A stretch of DNA of 41,191 nucleotides from Candidatus Acutalibacter pullistercoris. Its GTDB lineage: Bacteria > Bacillota > Clostridia > Oscillospirales > Acutalibacteraceae. Under the pieces are notes generated by a model, which searched no databases, had not been told where the DNA came from, and worked only from the letters and a program-made list of their open reading frames with translations. Position numbers and translations under genes: made by a program. The stretch is from the NCBI GenBank assembly GCA_019115285.1, contig DXDU01000107.1, positions 1 to 41,191 on the forward strand, read 5' to 3'. Positions 1 to 7,354 of this stretch are shown piece after piece; positions within the stretch are counted from its first letter, which is position 1, and each line of letters begins with the position of its first letter.

Positions 1-29
1 GAGGACTGGCAGTTTCCGCCGGGCGGGCA

Positions 30-61
30 CATAGGTATGCACAAACCGAGAAAAGGGAGTG
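30..61 (+). promoter_or_regulatory. possible mother-cell promoter -10 and RBS of sigK
   Basis: CATAGGTAT at 30-38 resembles the CATA-type -10 of the mother-cell sigma factors E and K. An AAAGGGAG ribosome binding site at about 53-60 precedes the ATG at 69. No convincing -35 was found, so the promoter part is weak. The RBS is the firm part. Confidence 0.3.
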
Positions 62-68
62 GCAGCCT

Positions 69-275
69 ATGTTCTTTGCCCAGCTTTTGGAACTGTTTTC
101 CCACGTGTTCGCCTTTTTCCTCCACGTCACCGGGCCGGGGAGCTTCCCCCGGGCCCTCACCGCCGCCCAGGAGCGCCAGTATTTGGAGGAGATGGGCCGG
201 GGGAGCCGGGCCGCCCGGCAGAAGCTCATCGAGCACAACCTGCGTCTGGTGGCGCACATCGTAAAAAAGGGGTAA
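69..275 (+). CDS. sigK: 5' half of split sporulation sigma factor gene sigK
   Basis: This encodes the N-terminal part of pro-sigma-K, the last mother-cell sigma factor of sporulation. The product reads MFFAQLLELFSHVF at the start and runs through LIEHNLRLVAHIVKK, the region 2 core of sigma-K, then meets a stop two codons later (273-275). Compared with B. subtilis pro-sigma-K it keeps a hydrophobic pro-sequence of about 20 residues, the part normally removed by the membrane protease SpoIVFB. Sixty-seven codons (69-269) belong to sigK. The remaining GGG-TAA comes from the inserted element. The matching 3' half is at 8666-9160 in the same orientation and phase. Joining the two at the shared AAAAAG gives a 229-residue protein through VAHIVKKYYATPTDQEDL. 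The start is the only ATG with a good RBS (53-60). Confidence 0.93.
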   Translation: MFFAQLLELFSHVFAFFLHVTGPGSFPRALTAAQERQYLEEMGRGSRAARQKLIEHNLRLVAHIVKKG

Positions 276-1881
276 AGCGGAAGGAGCCCTGTTCCCGAAA
301 GAGGCTGGCCCGCCAGCGGCTGCCCCCTGTGAGGGCAAGCTCCAGCTCCAGGGCGGCGCCCTCTTGCCCCGGGAGGACCACCGCCCTTTCCAGTATGATG
401 GCGGCCAGGGGGGAGGGGTCCTCCGTCTCGAAGCGCAGTTCTTGGGACAGGGCCTCCTCCACCTGCCGGCGCTGGGCCGGGGACAGGGAGCGCCGGTCCC
501 GCTCCAGGAGCAGCTCCCGGCGGCGGTCCTCCAGGGTTTCCAGCTGCCCGTTGAGCTGGCTGTTCCAGGATTTGAACTCCTCCGGGGACAGGGCTCCCGC
601 CAGGCTCAGCTCCAGAAGCCTGTCTTTTTTCGACCCCAGGGCCTCCCGCTGCCGCTCCAGGGCCAGCAGTTCCCCGGGCAGGTCCCCCAGTCCGGCGGCC
701 TCCTCCAGGGCCTGGAGCACCGCCTGGCGCAAGACATCGGGCCGGGGGAACACCTGGGGGAACAGCTGGGCCAGGGCCCAGTCCAGCTCCCTTGTCTCCA
801 GCCGGGGCAGGGGGCAGCCGGCCCGGCCCTTTCGCCGGTACTCCCGGCACTCCCACACCTCCCGCTCCCCCTGCTGCCGCCGGTGGAAGCTGCACCCGTG
901 CAGGCCGCAGCGGATCTTCCCGCTGTAGGGGTAGCGGCGGTGGTACTCCGCCCCCTGCTGGCGGGCCTTCATCTCCCGGCTGCGCCGCTTGTACAGGGCA
1001 TTGGCCCGGTCCCACAGCTCTTCCGAGACCAGGGCGGGGATGGCCGGGTCCCGGTAGGTGGTCCACTGGCTCTCCTCCAGCTGGACCTTCCGCTTGCTGC
1101 GGTAGTCCACGGTCTGGGACTTCCCCCCGCAGTACCAGCCCTTGTACTTGGGGTTTTGCAGGATGTGCCGGATGGTCAGCTCGTTGAAGGGCCCGCCCTG
1201 CCGGCTGGTGAAGCCCTGCTGGGTCAGGCGCTGGGAGATCTTCCGGATGCCCAGGCCCTCCAGGGCGTAGAGCCTGAAGATCTGGCGCACGGCCTGGGCC
1301 TCCCGCTGGTTTACGGTGAGGACGCAGTCCTTCTTGTCGTAGCCCCACAGCTGGCTGTTGCCCAGGACCCTGCCGTTTTTCACCGCCTGGCGGAAGCCGA
1401 ACTTCAGCCGCTGGGAGAGCTTGCGCACCTCGTCCTGGGCCACCCCGGCCATGATGGTCAGCCGGAACTCGCTGTCCGGGTCCAGGGTGTTGATGTTGTC
1501 GTTCTGGAACAGCACCCCCACGTTGTGGTCCAGCAGCTCCCTGGTGTAGCGGATGCTGTCCAGGGTGGAGCGGGAAAACCGGGAGATCTCCTTGGTGATG
1601 ATAAAGTCGAACCTGCCCGCGGCCCCGTCCCGGATCATCCGGAGGAAGCTGTCCCGGCGGCAGGCGCTGGTGCCGCTCAGGCCCTCGTCGATATAGCCCG
1701 GCACCAGGGTCCACCGGGGCTTTTCCTGGATAAAGGCGGTGTAGTACTGGACCTGGTGCTCCAGGCTGCTGCGCTGCTCCTCCTTGTCCGTGGACACCCG
1801 GGCGTAAAAGGTCACCCGCAGGGGCAGGTCATACAGGCTCCTGCCCTGGGCAATCTCGCGGCGGACGGCCAGCAGGTCCAT
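226..1881 (-). CDS. large serine recombinase, SpoIVCA type, of the sigK element
   Basis: This is the site-specific recombinase expected to excise the element and rebuild sigK in the mother cell. The 551-residue product has an N-terminal resolvase domain (about 20-165) with the catalytic serine in FYARVSTD (Ser30), EGLSGTS at 67-72 and ISRFSRS at 99-105. A recombinase domain (about 170-290) follows, then a zinc ribbon with Cys325, Cys330, Cys345 and Cys356, and a charged helical region (about 395-460). The ATG at 1881 has an AAAGGAGG site. The reading frame runs leftward through the recombination core and stops inside sigK at 226, so its last 12 residues (LRCAPPDAGCAR) are antisense to sigK. 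In an excised circle the frame would end at TAA immediately after TPF. B. subtilis spoIVCA and the C. difficile skin recombinase occupy the same position next to the sigK 5' half. Confidence 0.93.
   Translation of the reverse strand: MDLLAVRREIAQGRSLYDLPLRVTFYARVSTDKEEQRSSLEHQVQYYTAFIQEKPRWTLVPGYIDEGLSGTSACRRDSFLRMIRDGAAGRFDFIITKEISRFSRSTLDSIRYTRELLDHNVGVLFQNDNINTLDPDSEFRLTIMAGVAQDEVRKLSQRLKFGFRQAVKNGRVLGNSQLWGYDKKDCVLTVNQREAQAVRQIFRLYALEGLGIRKISQRLTQQGFTSRQGGPFNELTIRHILQNPKYKGWYCGGKSQTVDYRSKRKVQLEESQWTTYRDPAIPALVSEELWDRANALYKRRSREMKARQQGAEYHRRYPYSGKIRCGLHGCSFHRRQQGEREVWECREYRRKGRAGCPLPRLETRELDWALAQLFPQVFPRPDVLRQAVLQALEEAAGLGDLPGELLALERQREALGSKKDRLLELSLAGALSPEEFKSWNSQLNGQLETLEDRRRELLLERDRRSLSPAQRRQVEEALSQELRFETEDPSPLAAIILERAVVLPGQEGAALELELALTGGSRWRASLFREQGSFRFTPFLRCAPPDAGCAR
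248..272 (+). other. left recombination site of the sigK intervening element
   Basis: The core AAAAAG (264-269) is shared exactly with 8666-8671 and lies where the sigK reading frame breaks. The arm GGTGGCG at 248-254 is the inverted complement of CGCCACC at 8677-8683. In the rejoined gene these two arms are separated by 20 bp, and the dyad centre falls between the bases corresponding to 264 and 265. The predicted crossover dinucleotide is therefore AA, as expected for a serine recombinase, which makes a 2-bp staggered cut. The exact cut position is inferred. Confidence 0.75.
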
Positions 1882-2008
1882 GGGCTCCCTCCTTTCCCCG
1901 GCGCTTCTCCAAGGCCTCCAGGGCGGCGGCCCAGGTCTCTTTTGGGATCAGGCCCCGGTCCAGCAGCCGCCCCAGCAGGGCCAGGGCCGCCTGTGTGGTT
2001 GTTTCCAT
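1829..2008 (-). CDS. small SHOCT-like protein upstream of the recombinase
   Basis: A 59-residue product begins METTTQAALALLGRLLDRGL and continues IPKETWAAALEALEKRR, then a basic Pro/Gly-rich tail. The first half resembles a SHOCT-type short helical hairpin (L..LLDRGLIP.E.W...L..L). The start at 2008 is preceded by GGAGGGGGTGACGCC; an ATG at 2026 is possible but lacks a good RBS. The gene overlaps the recombinase start by 53 bp in another frame, so the two are probably cotranscribed and translationally coupled. Function is unknown. A small protein in this position could be a recombination directionality factor or a regulator, by analogy with the small activator encoded in the C. difficile skin element. 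That is inference. Confidence 0.5.
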   Translation of the reverse strand: METTTQAALALLGRLLDRGLIPKETWAAALEALEKRRGKEGAHGPAGRPPRDCPGQEPV

Positions 2009-2060
2009 GGCGTCACCCCCCTCCATCCTATGAGGGCACAGCGCGGCCTATGAGGGCAAA

Positions 2061-2088
2061 GAAAAAAGCCCCCATCGGGAGCTTTTTC
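2061..2088 (-). terminator. terminator of sufCB
   Basis: On the minus strand AAAAGC-CCC pairs with GGG-GCTTTT and ends in a run of six T, 17 bp after the sufB stop. Confidence 0.75.
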
Positions 2089-2104
2089 GTTCTGTTGGGA
2101 GCGT

Positions 2105-3022
2105 TCAGCTCAGGAAGCCCTCCACGATCTTTTCCTCGGCCTCCTGTTCTGTCAGGCCCAGGGTGCGCAGCTTCATGATCTGCTCCCCGGCGATCTTTCC
2201 GATGGCGGCCTCGTGGATCAGGGCGGCGTCGCCGTGGTTGGCCACCAGCTCGGGGGAGGCGTCCACCCGGCCCCGGTCGGCGATGATGGCGTCGCACTCC
2301 GAGTGGCCGGCGCAGGGCACGTTCCCCACGATCCGGGAGCGGTAGGCCTGGTAGGAATCCCCCCGGGCCACAGACCGGCTCACCAGGTTGACGGTGGAGC
2401 CCTCGCCCTCCATCACCACCTCAAAGTCGGTGTGGGCCTGCTGCTCCCCCTCGGTGAGCAGCCGCTCCCGGATGACCAGCTTGGCCCCCTTGCCCAGGGT
2501 GGCCTTGGTCTTCCGGGTGGTGCGGTCCACCCCGCCGATCTGGGAGGTGTCCATCTCCAGGACGGCGTCCTCCTTCAGGTCGCACTGGGTGACGGGGTCG
2601 ATGGAGCGGATGCCCGCGCCGCGGCCGGTGCCCACGTGCTTTTCCACGTACTTGACCCGGGCGCCCTTCTCCAAAAAGAACCGGTGGATGCCGTTGTGCC
2701 GGGCGGGTTCGCCGTTTTCCGTGTGGACGCCGCAGCCCGCCACAATGGTGACGTCGGCGTACTCGCCCACGTAAAAGTCGTTGTACACCAAGTCGTCTAC
2801 GTCCCCGTGGGTAACGCAGGCGGGGATGGACACGGTCTCTCCCTTGGTACCGGGGAGGATGCGGATGTCAAGGCCGGGCAGGTCCTGTTTCGTCTCGATC
2901 TTGATGTGCTCCGTGGACTGGCGGCCGGCGCAGCCCCCGTCCTCCCGGATGTTGAAGGCCCCGGTGAAAGTGCCGTCCCAGTTGGAGATGAGCTTTAAAA
3001 GTTCCTCGGTCTTGCTCTTCAC
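2105..3022 (-). CDS. sufB: SufB/SufD-family Fe-S cluster scaffold protein
   Basis: This is a SufB-like scaffold for iron-sulfur cluster assembly, partner of the SufC ATPase encoded just upstream. The 305-residue product shows the family C-terminus (SPELVANHGDAALIHEAAIGK, then a helical region ending EEKIVEGFLS) and the beta-helix core with ECDAIIADRGRV. At 305 residues it is shorter than the roughly 460-residue SufB of full SUF operons and matches the short SufB of minimal SufBC systems (called SMS), common in anaerobic Clostridia and archaea. The start is a GTG at 3022 overlapping the sufC stop by 4 bp (GTGA), with RBS AGGGAGG upstream. No sufS, sufU or sufD is nearby. It is unusual in lying inside the sigK element. 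Confidence 0.88.
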   Translation of the reverse strand: MKSKTEELLKLISNWDGTFTGAFNIREDGGCAGRQSTEHIKIETKQDLPGLDIRILPGTKGETVSIPACVTHGDVDDLVYNDFYVGEYADVTIVAGCGVHTENGEPARHNGIHRFFLEKGARVKYVEKHVGTGRGAGIRSIDPVTQCDLKEDAVLEMDTSQIGGVDRTTRKTKATLGKGAKLVIRERLLTEGEQQAHTDFEVVMEGEGSTVNLVSRSVARGDSYQAYRSRIVGNVPCAGHSECDAIIADRGRVDASPELVANHGDAALIHEAAIGKIAGEQIMKLRTLGLTEQEAEEKIVEGFLS

Positions 3023-3747
3023 GCGAACACCGCCTCCCTTCTGGCGCAGGCGCCGCACTGGGGGCTGCCCGCCATAAGCTGGGGCAGGATCTCCGCCGCC
3101 GGGCCCTTTTTCTGCAGCGTCCCGGCGGAGATGACCACCAGCTCGTCGGCGATCTCCAGGATGCGCTCCTGGTGGGAGATGATGATCAGGGTGCCGTGGA
3201 GCTTCCCCCGCATGGACTGGAACACGTCGATGAGGCTGGAGAAGCTCCACAGGTCGATGCCGGCTTCCGGCTCGTCGAACAGGGAGAGCTTGGTGTGCCG
3301 GGCCAGCACCGTGGCGATCTCGATGCGCTTGATCTCGCCTCCGGAGAGGGTGGCGTCCACCTCCCGGTTCAGGTACTCCCGGCCGCACAGCCCCACCCGG
3401 CTGAGCATCTCGCAGAGCTTGTCCGTGGAGAGCTTCCCGCCGGAGGCCAGCTCCAGCAGGCGGCGGACGGTGAAGCCCTTAAAACGCACGGGCTGCTGGA
3501 AGGCGAAGCTCACCCCCTGCCGGGCCCGCTCCGTCACGTTCAGGGGGGTGATGTCCTCTCCGTCTAAAAGGATCTTCCCGCTGTCCGGGGTCTCGATCCC
3601 CGCGATGATCTTGGCTAAGGTGGTCTTGCCGCCGCCGTTGGGCCCGGTGATCACCGTGAGCTTTCCTTCGGGGATGGAGAGGCTCACGTCCCGAAGGACC
3701 TGGCTGCCGTCCGGGGCAGTCCAGGAGATGTGCTGCAGCTCTAACAT
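3019..3747 (-). CDS. sufC: SufC-like Fe-S assembly ATPase
   Basis: This is an ABC-type cytosolic ATPase that energises Fe-S cluster assembly on SufB. The 242-residue product has Walker A GPNGGGKT (35-42), Q-loop FQQP (83-86), signature LSGGE (134-138), Walker B LSLFDEPEAGID (154-165) and H-loop SH (191-192), the features of SufC. The C-terminus adds a CGAC pair (about 231-234) beyond the usual SufC end, which might bind metal. It is followed by sufB with a 4-bp overlap, so the two form one operon behind the promoter at 3810-3838. Confidence 0.92.
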   Translation of the reverse strand: MLELQHISWTAPDGSQVLRDVSLSIPEGKLTVITGPNGGGKTTLAKIIAGIETPDSGKILLDGEDITPLNVTERARQGVSFAFQQPVRFKGFTVRRLLELASGGKLSTDKLCEMLSRVGLCGREYLNREVDATLSGGEIKRIEIATVLARHTKLSLFDEPEAGIDLWSFSSLIDVFQSMRGKLHGTLIIISHQERILEIADELVVISAGTLQKKGPAAEILPQLMAGSPQCGACARREAVFA

Positions 3748-3809
3748 AGCGCGCTTGGCTCCTTTCTATGGGTCAAAGGGGGAAGGCCCCCTTCTAGCTT
3801 GCCCACCCT

Positions 3810-3838
3810 ATTGTAGTTGATTTCCCCGCCCCATGCAA
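3810..3838 (-). promoter_or_regulatory. sigma-A promoter of sufCB
   Basis: On the minus strand TTGCAT (3833-3838), a 17-bp spacer and TACAAT (3810-3815) point toward sufC. This predicts vegetative expression of sufCB from inside the element. Confidence 0.75.
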
Positions 3839-3870
3839 GGCCCCCGCTCCCCTTTCTTCGGCAAAAAAGG

Positions 3871-3898
3871 AAAAAAGCCCCCGGAGAGGCTTTTTTTC
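3871..3898. terminator. terminator, duplicated copy
   Basis: AAAAAAGCC pairs with GGCTTTTTTT around a short loop. It is U-rich in both directions and is repeated 173 bp to the right. Confidence 0.6.
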
Positions 3899-3906
3899 TT
3901 GGGCCG

Positions 3907-4013
3907 TCAGCCTTGGGGCGGCTGGCGCAGGGTCCGGTCTAAAATCTCCCGGGCCTCTTCCAGCTGGCTCTTCCGGACAAAGACCTGGTAGAGCACCGAG
4001 CTTCCGGCGGAGG
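3907..4013 (-). pseudogene. duplicated 3' fragment of the DUF2007 gene
   Basis: The fragment encodes ASAGSSVLYQVFVRKSQLEE and continues REILDRTLRQPPQG before a stop. It is nearly identical to the end of the intact neighbour at 4080-4340. It has no start codon of its own and arose by the 173-bp tandem duplication described at 3854-4186. Confidence 0.8.
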
Positions 4014-4043
4014 CGGTCGTCCCCCCTTCTTCGGCAAAAAAGG

Positions 4044-4071
4044 AAAAAAGCCCCCGGAGAGGCTTTTTTTC
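4044..4071. terminator. terminator of the DUF2007 gene
   Basis: This is the second copy of the hairpin (AAAAAAGCC / GGCTTTTTTT), lying 9 bp past the stop at 4080. Confidence 0.65.
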
Positions 4072-4079
4072 TTGGGGCG

Positions 4080-4340
4080 TCAGCCTTGGGGCGGCTGGCG
4101 CAGGGCGTGGTCTAAAATCTCCCGGGCCTCCTCCAGCTGGCTCTTCCGGACGAAGACCTGGTAGAGCACCGAGCTTCCGGAGGAGGCCCCCACATTCCCG
4201 GTGCGGCGGGTGACGTGGCCGGCGTTCTGGATTTTCTCCCGGCAGGGGGAGCCCGCCTGCTCTAAGGCGGCCAGGACCTGGCTGTGGCGGGAGGCTTCCA
4301 GGGTGAGGAACAGTTCGGTCCAGGGGTCCAGCAGTTTCAT
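4080..4340 (-). CDS. DUF2007-like small protein
   Basis: An 86-residue product starts MKLLDPWTELFLTLEASRHS and ends with LYQVFVRKSQLEEAREIL, the pattern of DUF2007 (putative signal-transducing) proteins, where a short beta strand is followed by a helix ending in 'EAREIL'. The domain is thought to occur as small regulatory or sensor modules; no biochemical role is established. The ATG at 4340 has AAAGGAG upstream. The gene stands alone between the sufCB promoter and the divergent esterase gene, and its 3' end is duplicated to the left. Confidence 0.65.
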   Translation of the reverse strand: MKLLDPWTELFLTLEASRHSQVLAALEQAGSPCREKIQNAGHVTRRTGNVGASSGSSVLYQVFVRKSQLEEAREILDHALRQPPQG

Positions 4341-4503
4341 GGGAACAGCTCCTTTCCAAATCCCGGGGCTTTTAGGGGGGCTGGCCGGTTGTTTCCCCAG
4401 CCCTGCCTTGTTCTAGCTAAGAATAACACCGGTGAGGGAAAAACGCAAGGGGCGCGCCGGGTTTCCCTGGGGCAGAAGGAACAGTTTTTGAGAGAACGCT
4501 CCC

Positions 4504-4532
4504 TTGCTTTTTGGGGAAAAAGCGTGTATACT
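4504..4532 (+). promoter_or_regulatory. sigma-A promoter of the carboxylesterase gene
   Basis: TTGCTT (4504-4509), 17-bp spacer, TATACT (4527-4532). This places transcription start near 4539 and rules out ATG codons upstream of 4570. Confidence 0.75.
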
Positions 4533-4569
4533 GAAGCCCAAGAGAAACTGTTTTGGGAGGCTGTCCTCT

Positions 4570-6153
4570 ATGAAAGAATTTGTCATGAGCAAGGAAAGCC
4601 CCATCGTCGCCACCGCCCAGGGCAAGCTGCGGGGGTTCCGGTTCGACGGGGTGGATCACTTTTTCGGCATTCGGTACGCCAAGGCCAAGCGCTTCCAGAT
4701 GCCCGAGCCTGTGGCCCCCTGGGAGGGGGTGAAGGACGCGGGCAGCTACGGCATGAACTGCCCGGTGCTGGACGAGCCCATGCCCACCGGGGAGGTGATG
4801 ATCCCCCACCGGTTCTGGCCCTCGTCTGAACACTGCCAGTACCTGAACGTGTGGACCGACGGGTGCGACCCCGCCGCCAGGAAGCCCGTGCTCTTCTGGA
4901 TCCATGGGGGCGGCTACGCCGCGGGCTCCGCCATCGAGCAGGTGTGCTACGACGGCTTCAACCTGGCCAAGAAGGACGGGGTGGTGGTGGTCACCGTGAA
5001 CCACCGGCTAAACGCCTTCGGCTACCTGGACCTGTCGGACTTTGGGGAGAAGTACTGGAACAGCGTGAACGTGGGCATGGCCGACCTGGTGGCGGCCCTG
5101 CGCTGGGTGAAGGAGAACATCGCGAACTTCGGCGGCGACCCGGGGAACGTCACCATCTTCGGCCAGTCCGGCGGCGGGGGGAAGGTCACCGTCCTGGGGC
5201 AGATCCCCGAGGCGGAGGACCTGTTCCAGAAGATGATCGTCATGTCCGGCGTCATCCCCGCCGGGGAGTTTGACAGCCAGTGCACCAGCCGGGAGCTGGT
5301 GCTGGAGATCCTCTCCCAGCTGGGCCTTGGGGAGGGAGACGTGGAGAAGCTGGAAAAGGTGCCGGCGCCCCAGTTCATCTGGGCGGTCAACGGGGCGGTA
5401 AAGGCCCTGGAGGCCCAGGGCAAGCGGGTGGGCTGGGCCCCGCAGCCCAACGCCTACTACACCTGCGACCCCCTGGAGGGGGACTTCAGCGCCTCCTCCC
5501 TGCAAAAGCCCACCATGGTGGGCAGCGTCATCGCGGAGTTCACCTCCTTCGGGGAGAAAGGGGACAGGCAGTCCCTGACCCAGCAGGAGCGGGAGGCCGC
5601 GGTGAAGGCCCACTTTGGCGAGGAGAGCGGGGAGAAGATTCTGGCGGCCTTCCGCAAGGCCTTCCCCCATACCAACCCGGCCTTCGCCCCGGACTACGAC
5701 ACCATGTTCCTGCCCGCCACCGTGGCGTACGTGAAGAAGAAGGCCGCCCAGGCCAGCGCCCCGGTGTACAACTACTTCTTCTCCAAGGTCTTCGATCTCG
5801 ACGGGGGCAAGGCCGCCTGGCACTGCTCCGACATCCCCTACTTCTTCCACAACGGGGAGCTGGTGCCTGTGTGCCACCAGGTCAACGGGGAGATGCTGAA
5901 TCAGGTCATGTCCGGCGCCTTTGTGAACTTCGCCAAAACCGGCGACCCCAACTGCCCTGGCCTGCCCCAGTGGGACCGGTGCCAGCCCGGGAAGATGGTG
6001 ACCATGGTCTTCGACGACGTGTGCGAGGCCAGGGAAAACCTGCAGGAGGAGCTGCTGCCCCTGGTGCTGCAGTATAAGCCTGCGCCTGCGCCCCAGCCCG
6101 CCCCCGCCCCGGCGGAGGACGAGGAGGAGTCCGGCAGCGCCTGGGTCTTCTGA
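4570..6153 (+). CDS. type B carboxylesterase (para-nitrobenzyl esterase family)
   Basis: This is an alpha/beta hydrolase that cleaves carboxylic esters. The 527-residue product has the oxyanion loop IHGGGY (111-116), nucleophile elbow GQSGGG with Ser200, acid Glu323 (AEFTSF) and His418 (AAWHCSDIPYFF), plus the family motif EHCQYLNVW (87-95). It lacks a signal peptide and is probably cytoplasmic. The C-terminus carries a Pro/Ala tail followed by acidic residues (about 504-527). The start at 4570 is supported by GGGAGG 8 bp upstream and by the promoter position. The gene is monocistronic, with a terminator at 6178. The natural substrate is unknown. Confidence 0.93.
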   Translation: MKEFVMSKESPIVATAQGKLRGFRFDGVDHFFGIRYAKAKRFQMPEPVAPWEGVKDAGSYGMNCPVLDEPMPTGEVMIPHRFWPSSEHCQYLNVWTDGCDPAARKPVLFWIHGGGYAAGSAIEQVCYDGFNLAKKDGVVVVTVNHRLNAFGYLDLSDFGEKYWNSVNVGMADLVAALRWVKENIANFGGDPGNVTIFGQSGGGGKVTVLGQIPEAEDLFQKMIVMSGVIPAGEFDSQCTSRELVLEILSQLGLGEGDVEKLEKVPAPQFIWAVNGAVKALEAQGKRVGWAPQPNAYYTCDPLEGDFSASSLQKPTMVGSVIAEFTSFGEKGDRQSLTQQEREAAVKAHFGEESGEKILAAFRKAFPHTNPAFAPDYDTMFLPATVAYVKKKAAQASAPVYNYFFSKVFDLDGGKAAWHCSDIPYFFHNGELVPVCHQVNGEMLNQVMSGAFVNFAKTGDPNCPGLPQWDRCQPGKMVTMVFDDVCEARENLQEELLPLVLQYKPAPAPQPAPAPAEDEEESGSAWVF

Positions 6154-6177
6154 CGAACAGACAAAGAAAAACACAGA

Positions 6178-6210
6178 GAGCCGCCCCACAGCCGGGGCGG
6201 CTCTTTCGCG
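6178..6210. terminator. bidirectional terminator between the esterase and blaR1-like genes
   Basis: GAGCCGCCCC (6178-6187) pairs perfectly with GGGGCGGCTC (6194-6203), followed by T-rich sequence. It lies between two convergent genes. Confidence 0.85.
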
Positions 6211-6228
6211 CTTTTTAAAGGGGCTGTC

Positions 6229-7353
6229 TCACTTGGGGGCCTGGCGGATGGGAAAGCCCTCGGCCCGGTAGTCCGGGAACTCCTCCACCCCAAAGGGGGC
6301 GGCCACGATCTTCCGGTCGGTGAACAGGTAGAAGCTGCCGTCCTTCCTGTCTAAAATGACGCAGTCCGCGGGGTCGTACCGGGGGGTCACCACAAAGGCG
6401 TAGGAGAGCAGCACCACCGCCCCCAGCAGCACCCCGGTGAGGACTGCTCCCACCACAAGCCGCAGGGGCTTGGGACGGTAGTTGAGGATCACGTCCGCCC
6501 GCTGGAGCAGGTCTTTGCCGCCCCGGGAGCTGAGCTCCGCCAGAAAGCAGGAACAAGGGACCGAGGCCTTTCGCCGCAGGTGGGAGAACACCAGGGTCTT
6601 GCGCAGCGTCTCCACGTAGCCCAGGCGCTCCTCCTCGGTGAGGCCCTGGGCCACGGCCATGTCGCACTTGAGCTCCAAGGTCTGGGACAAGCTCTTTTGC
6701 AGCAGCCGGAACAGGGGGTTCCACCAGAACAGGTCACGCAACAGCTCCGCCAGCAGCCGGACCCACAAGTCCCCATGCTTCCAGTGGGTGAACTCGTGGC
6801 GGAACACGCAGCGGTAGTCCCTCTGTCCGTAGGGGAAGTCCGGCAGGAGCACGTGGGGGACAAAGAACCCGCAGAGCATGGGGGACCGAAGAGAGGGCAG
6901 CACCGTCACCCGAAAGCGGCGGATGCCCAGCTCCCGGGCGGAAGCGGCGGCCCAGGCCCAGGCCGGGTCCCCATGGGAGAGGGGCAGGCCTCGGCGGGCC
7001 AAAGCCCAGCGAAAGGACAGGTACCCCCAGGCTGTGCGGCCCAGAAAGGCGCAGACCCCCAAAGCCCACAGGGCCACCAGCAGCCTCAGGGGCGTCACAT
7101 GGTCTTTTCCCACGGAGGAGAAGAGGAGGGTGTTCAGGTCCCGCACAGGGCCGGGCAGGGCCACCGCCTGGGTAAAGGCGGGGAGCTCCACCGGCAGCAG
7201 GCACCGGCCCACCACCACCCCCACTAAAAGCAGCAGGGGCCACACCCCAAAGAGCTTTACCAGCCGGCGGCTCTTCTGGGCCAGGCACAGCAGGCCGATG
7301 AGGGCGCTGGCCCACACCAGGGACAGCAGGGCGGTGTAAAAGGTGATGTCCAT
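6229..7353 (-). CDS. BlaR1/MecR1-type M56 membrane metallopeptidase
   Basis: This is a transmembrane zinc protease of the BlaR1 family, which senses envelope stress or beta-lactams and inactivates a BlaI-type repressor. The 374-residue product has membrane segments at about 5-25, 36-56, 89-112, 196-216 and 303-325. The zinc motif HEFTH (186-190) is followed by WKHGD, with a likely third ligand at Glu228 (LELKCD). The C-terminal extracellular part is only about 50 residues, so the penicillin-binding sensor domain of true BlaR1 is missing and the ligand must differ. The gene starts 1 bp after the BlaI-like stop and is cotranscribed with it. No beta-lactamase gene is adjacent. Confidence 0.85.
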   Translation of the reverse strand: MDITFYTALLSLVWASALIGLLCLAQKSRRLVKLFGVWPLLLLVGVVVGRCLLPVELPAFTQAVALPGPVRDLNTLLFSSVGKDHVTPLRLLVALWALGVCAFLGRTAWGYLSFRWALARRGLPLSHGDPAWAWAAASARELGIRRFRVTVLPSLRSPMLCGFFVPHVLLPDFPYGQRDYRCVFRHEFTHWKHGDLWVRLLAELLRDLFWWNPLFRLLQKSLSQTLELKCDMAVAQGLTEEERLGYVETLRKTLVFSHLRRKASVPCSCFLAELSSRGGKDLLQRADVILNYRPKPLRLVVGAVLTGVLLGAVVLLSYAFVVTPRYDPADCVILDRKDGSFYLFTDRKIVAAPFGVEEFPDYRAEGFPIRQAPK

Positions 7354-7354
7354 A

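Larger units (their letters stand above)
3854..4186. repeat. tandem duplication of a gene tail and its terminator
   Basis: Bases 3854-4013 and 4027-4186 are about 95 percent identical with an offset of 173 bp. Each unit holds the last 35 or so codons of the DUF2007 gene, its stop codon and the following hairpin terminator. Only the right unit is attached to a complete gene. The changes are scattered single-base differences without length change. Confidence 0.9.

Noticed and set aside
364-2178. 604-residue plus-strand frame opposite the recombinase
   Set aside because: It is a Leu/Gln/Gly/Pro-rich mirror of a clear serine recombinase gene with no domain signature.
3907-4359. 150-residue minus-strand protein spanning the tandem repeat
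   Set aside because: It reads the intact DUF2007 gene in the wrong frame and only enters the right frame in the duplicated fragment.
4570-6153. Beta-lactamase controlled by the BlaI/BlaR1-like pair
   Set aside because: The fold motifs HGGGY and GQSGGG with Glu and His identify a type B carboxylesterase, and it has its own promoter and opposite orientation.
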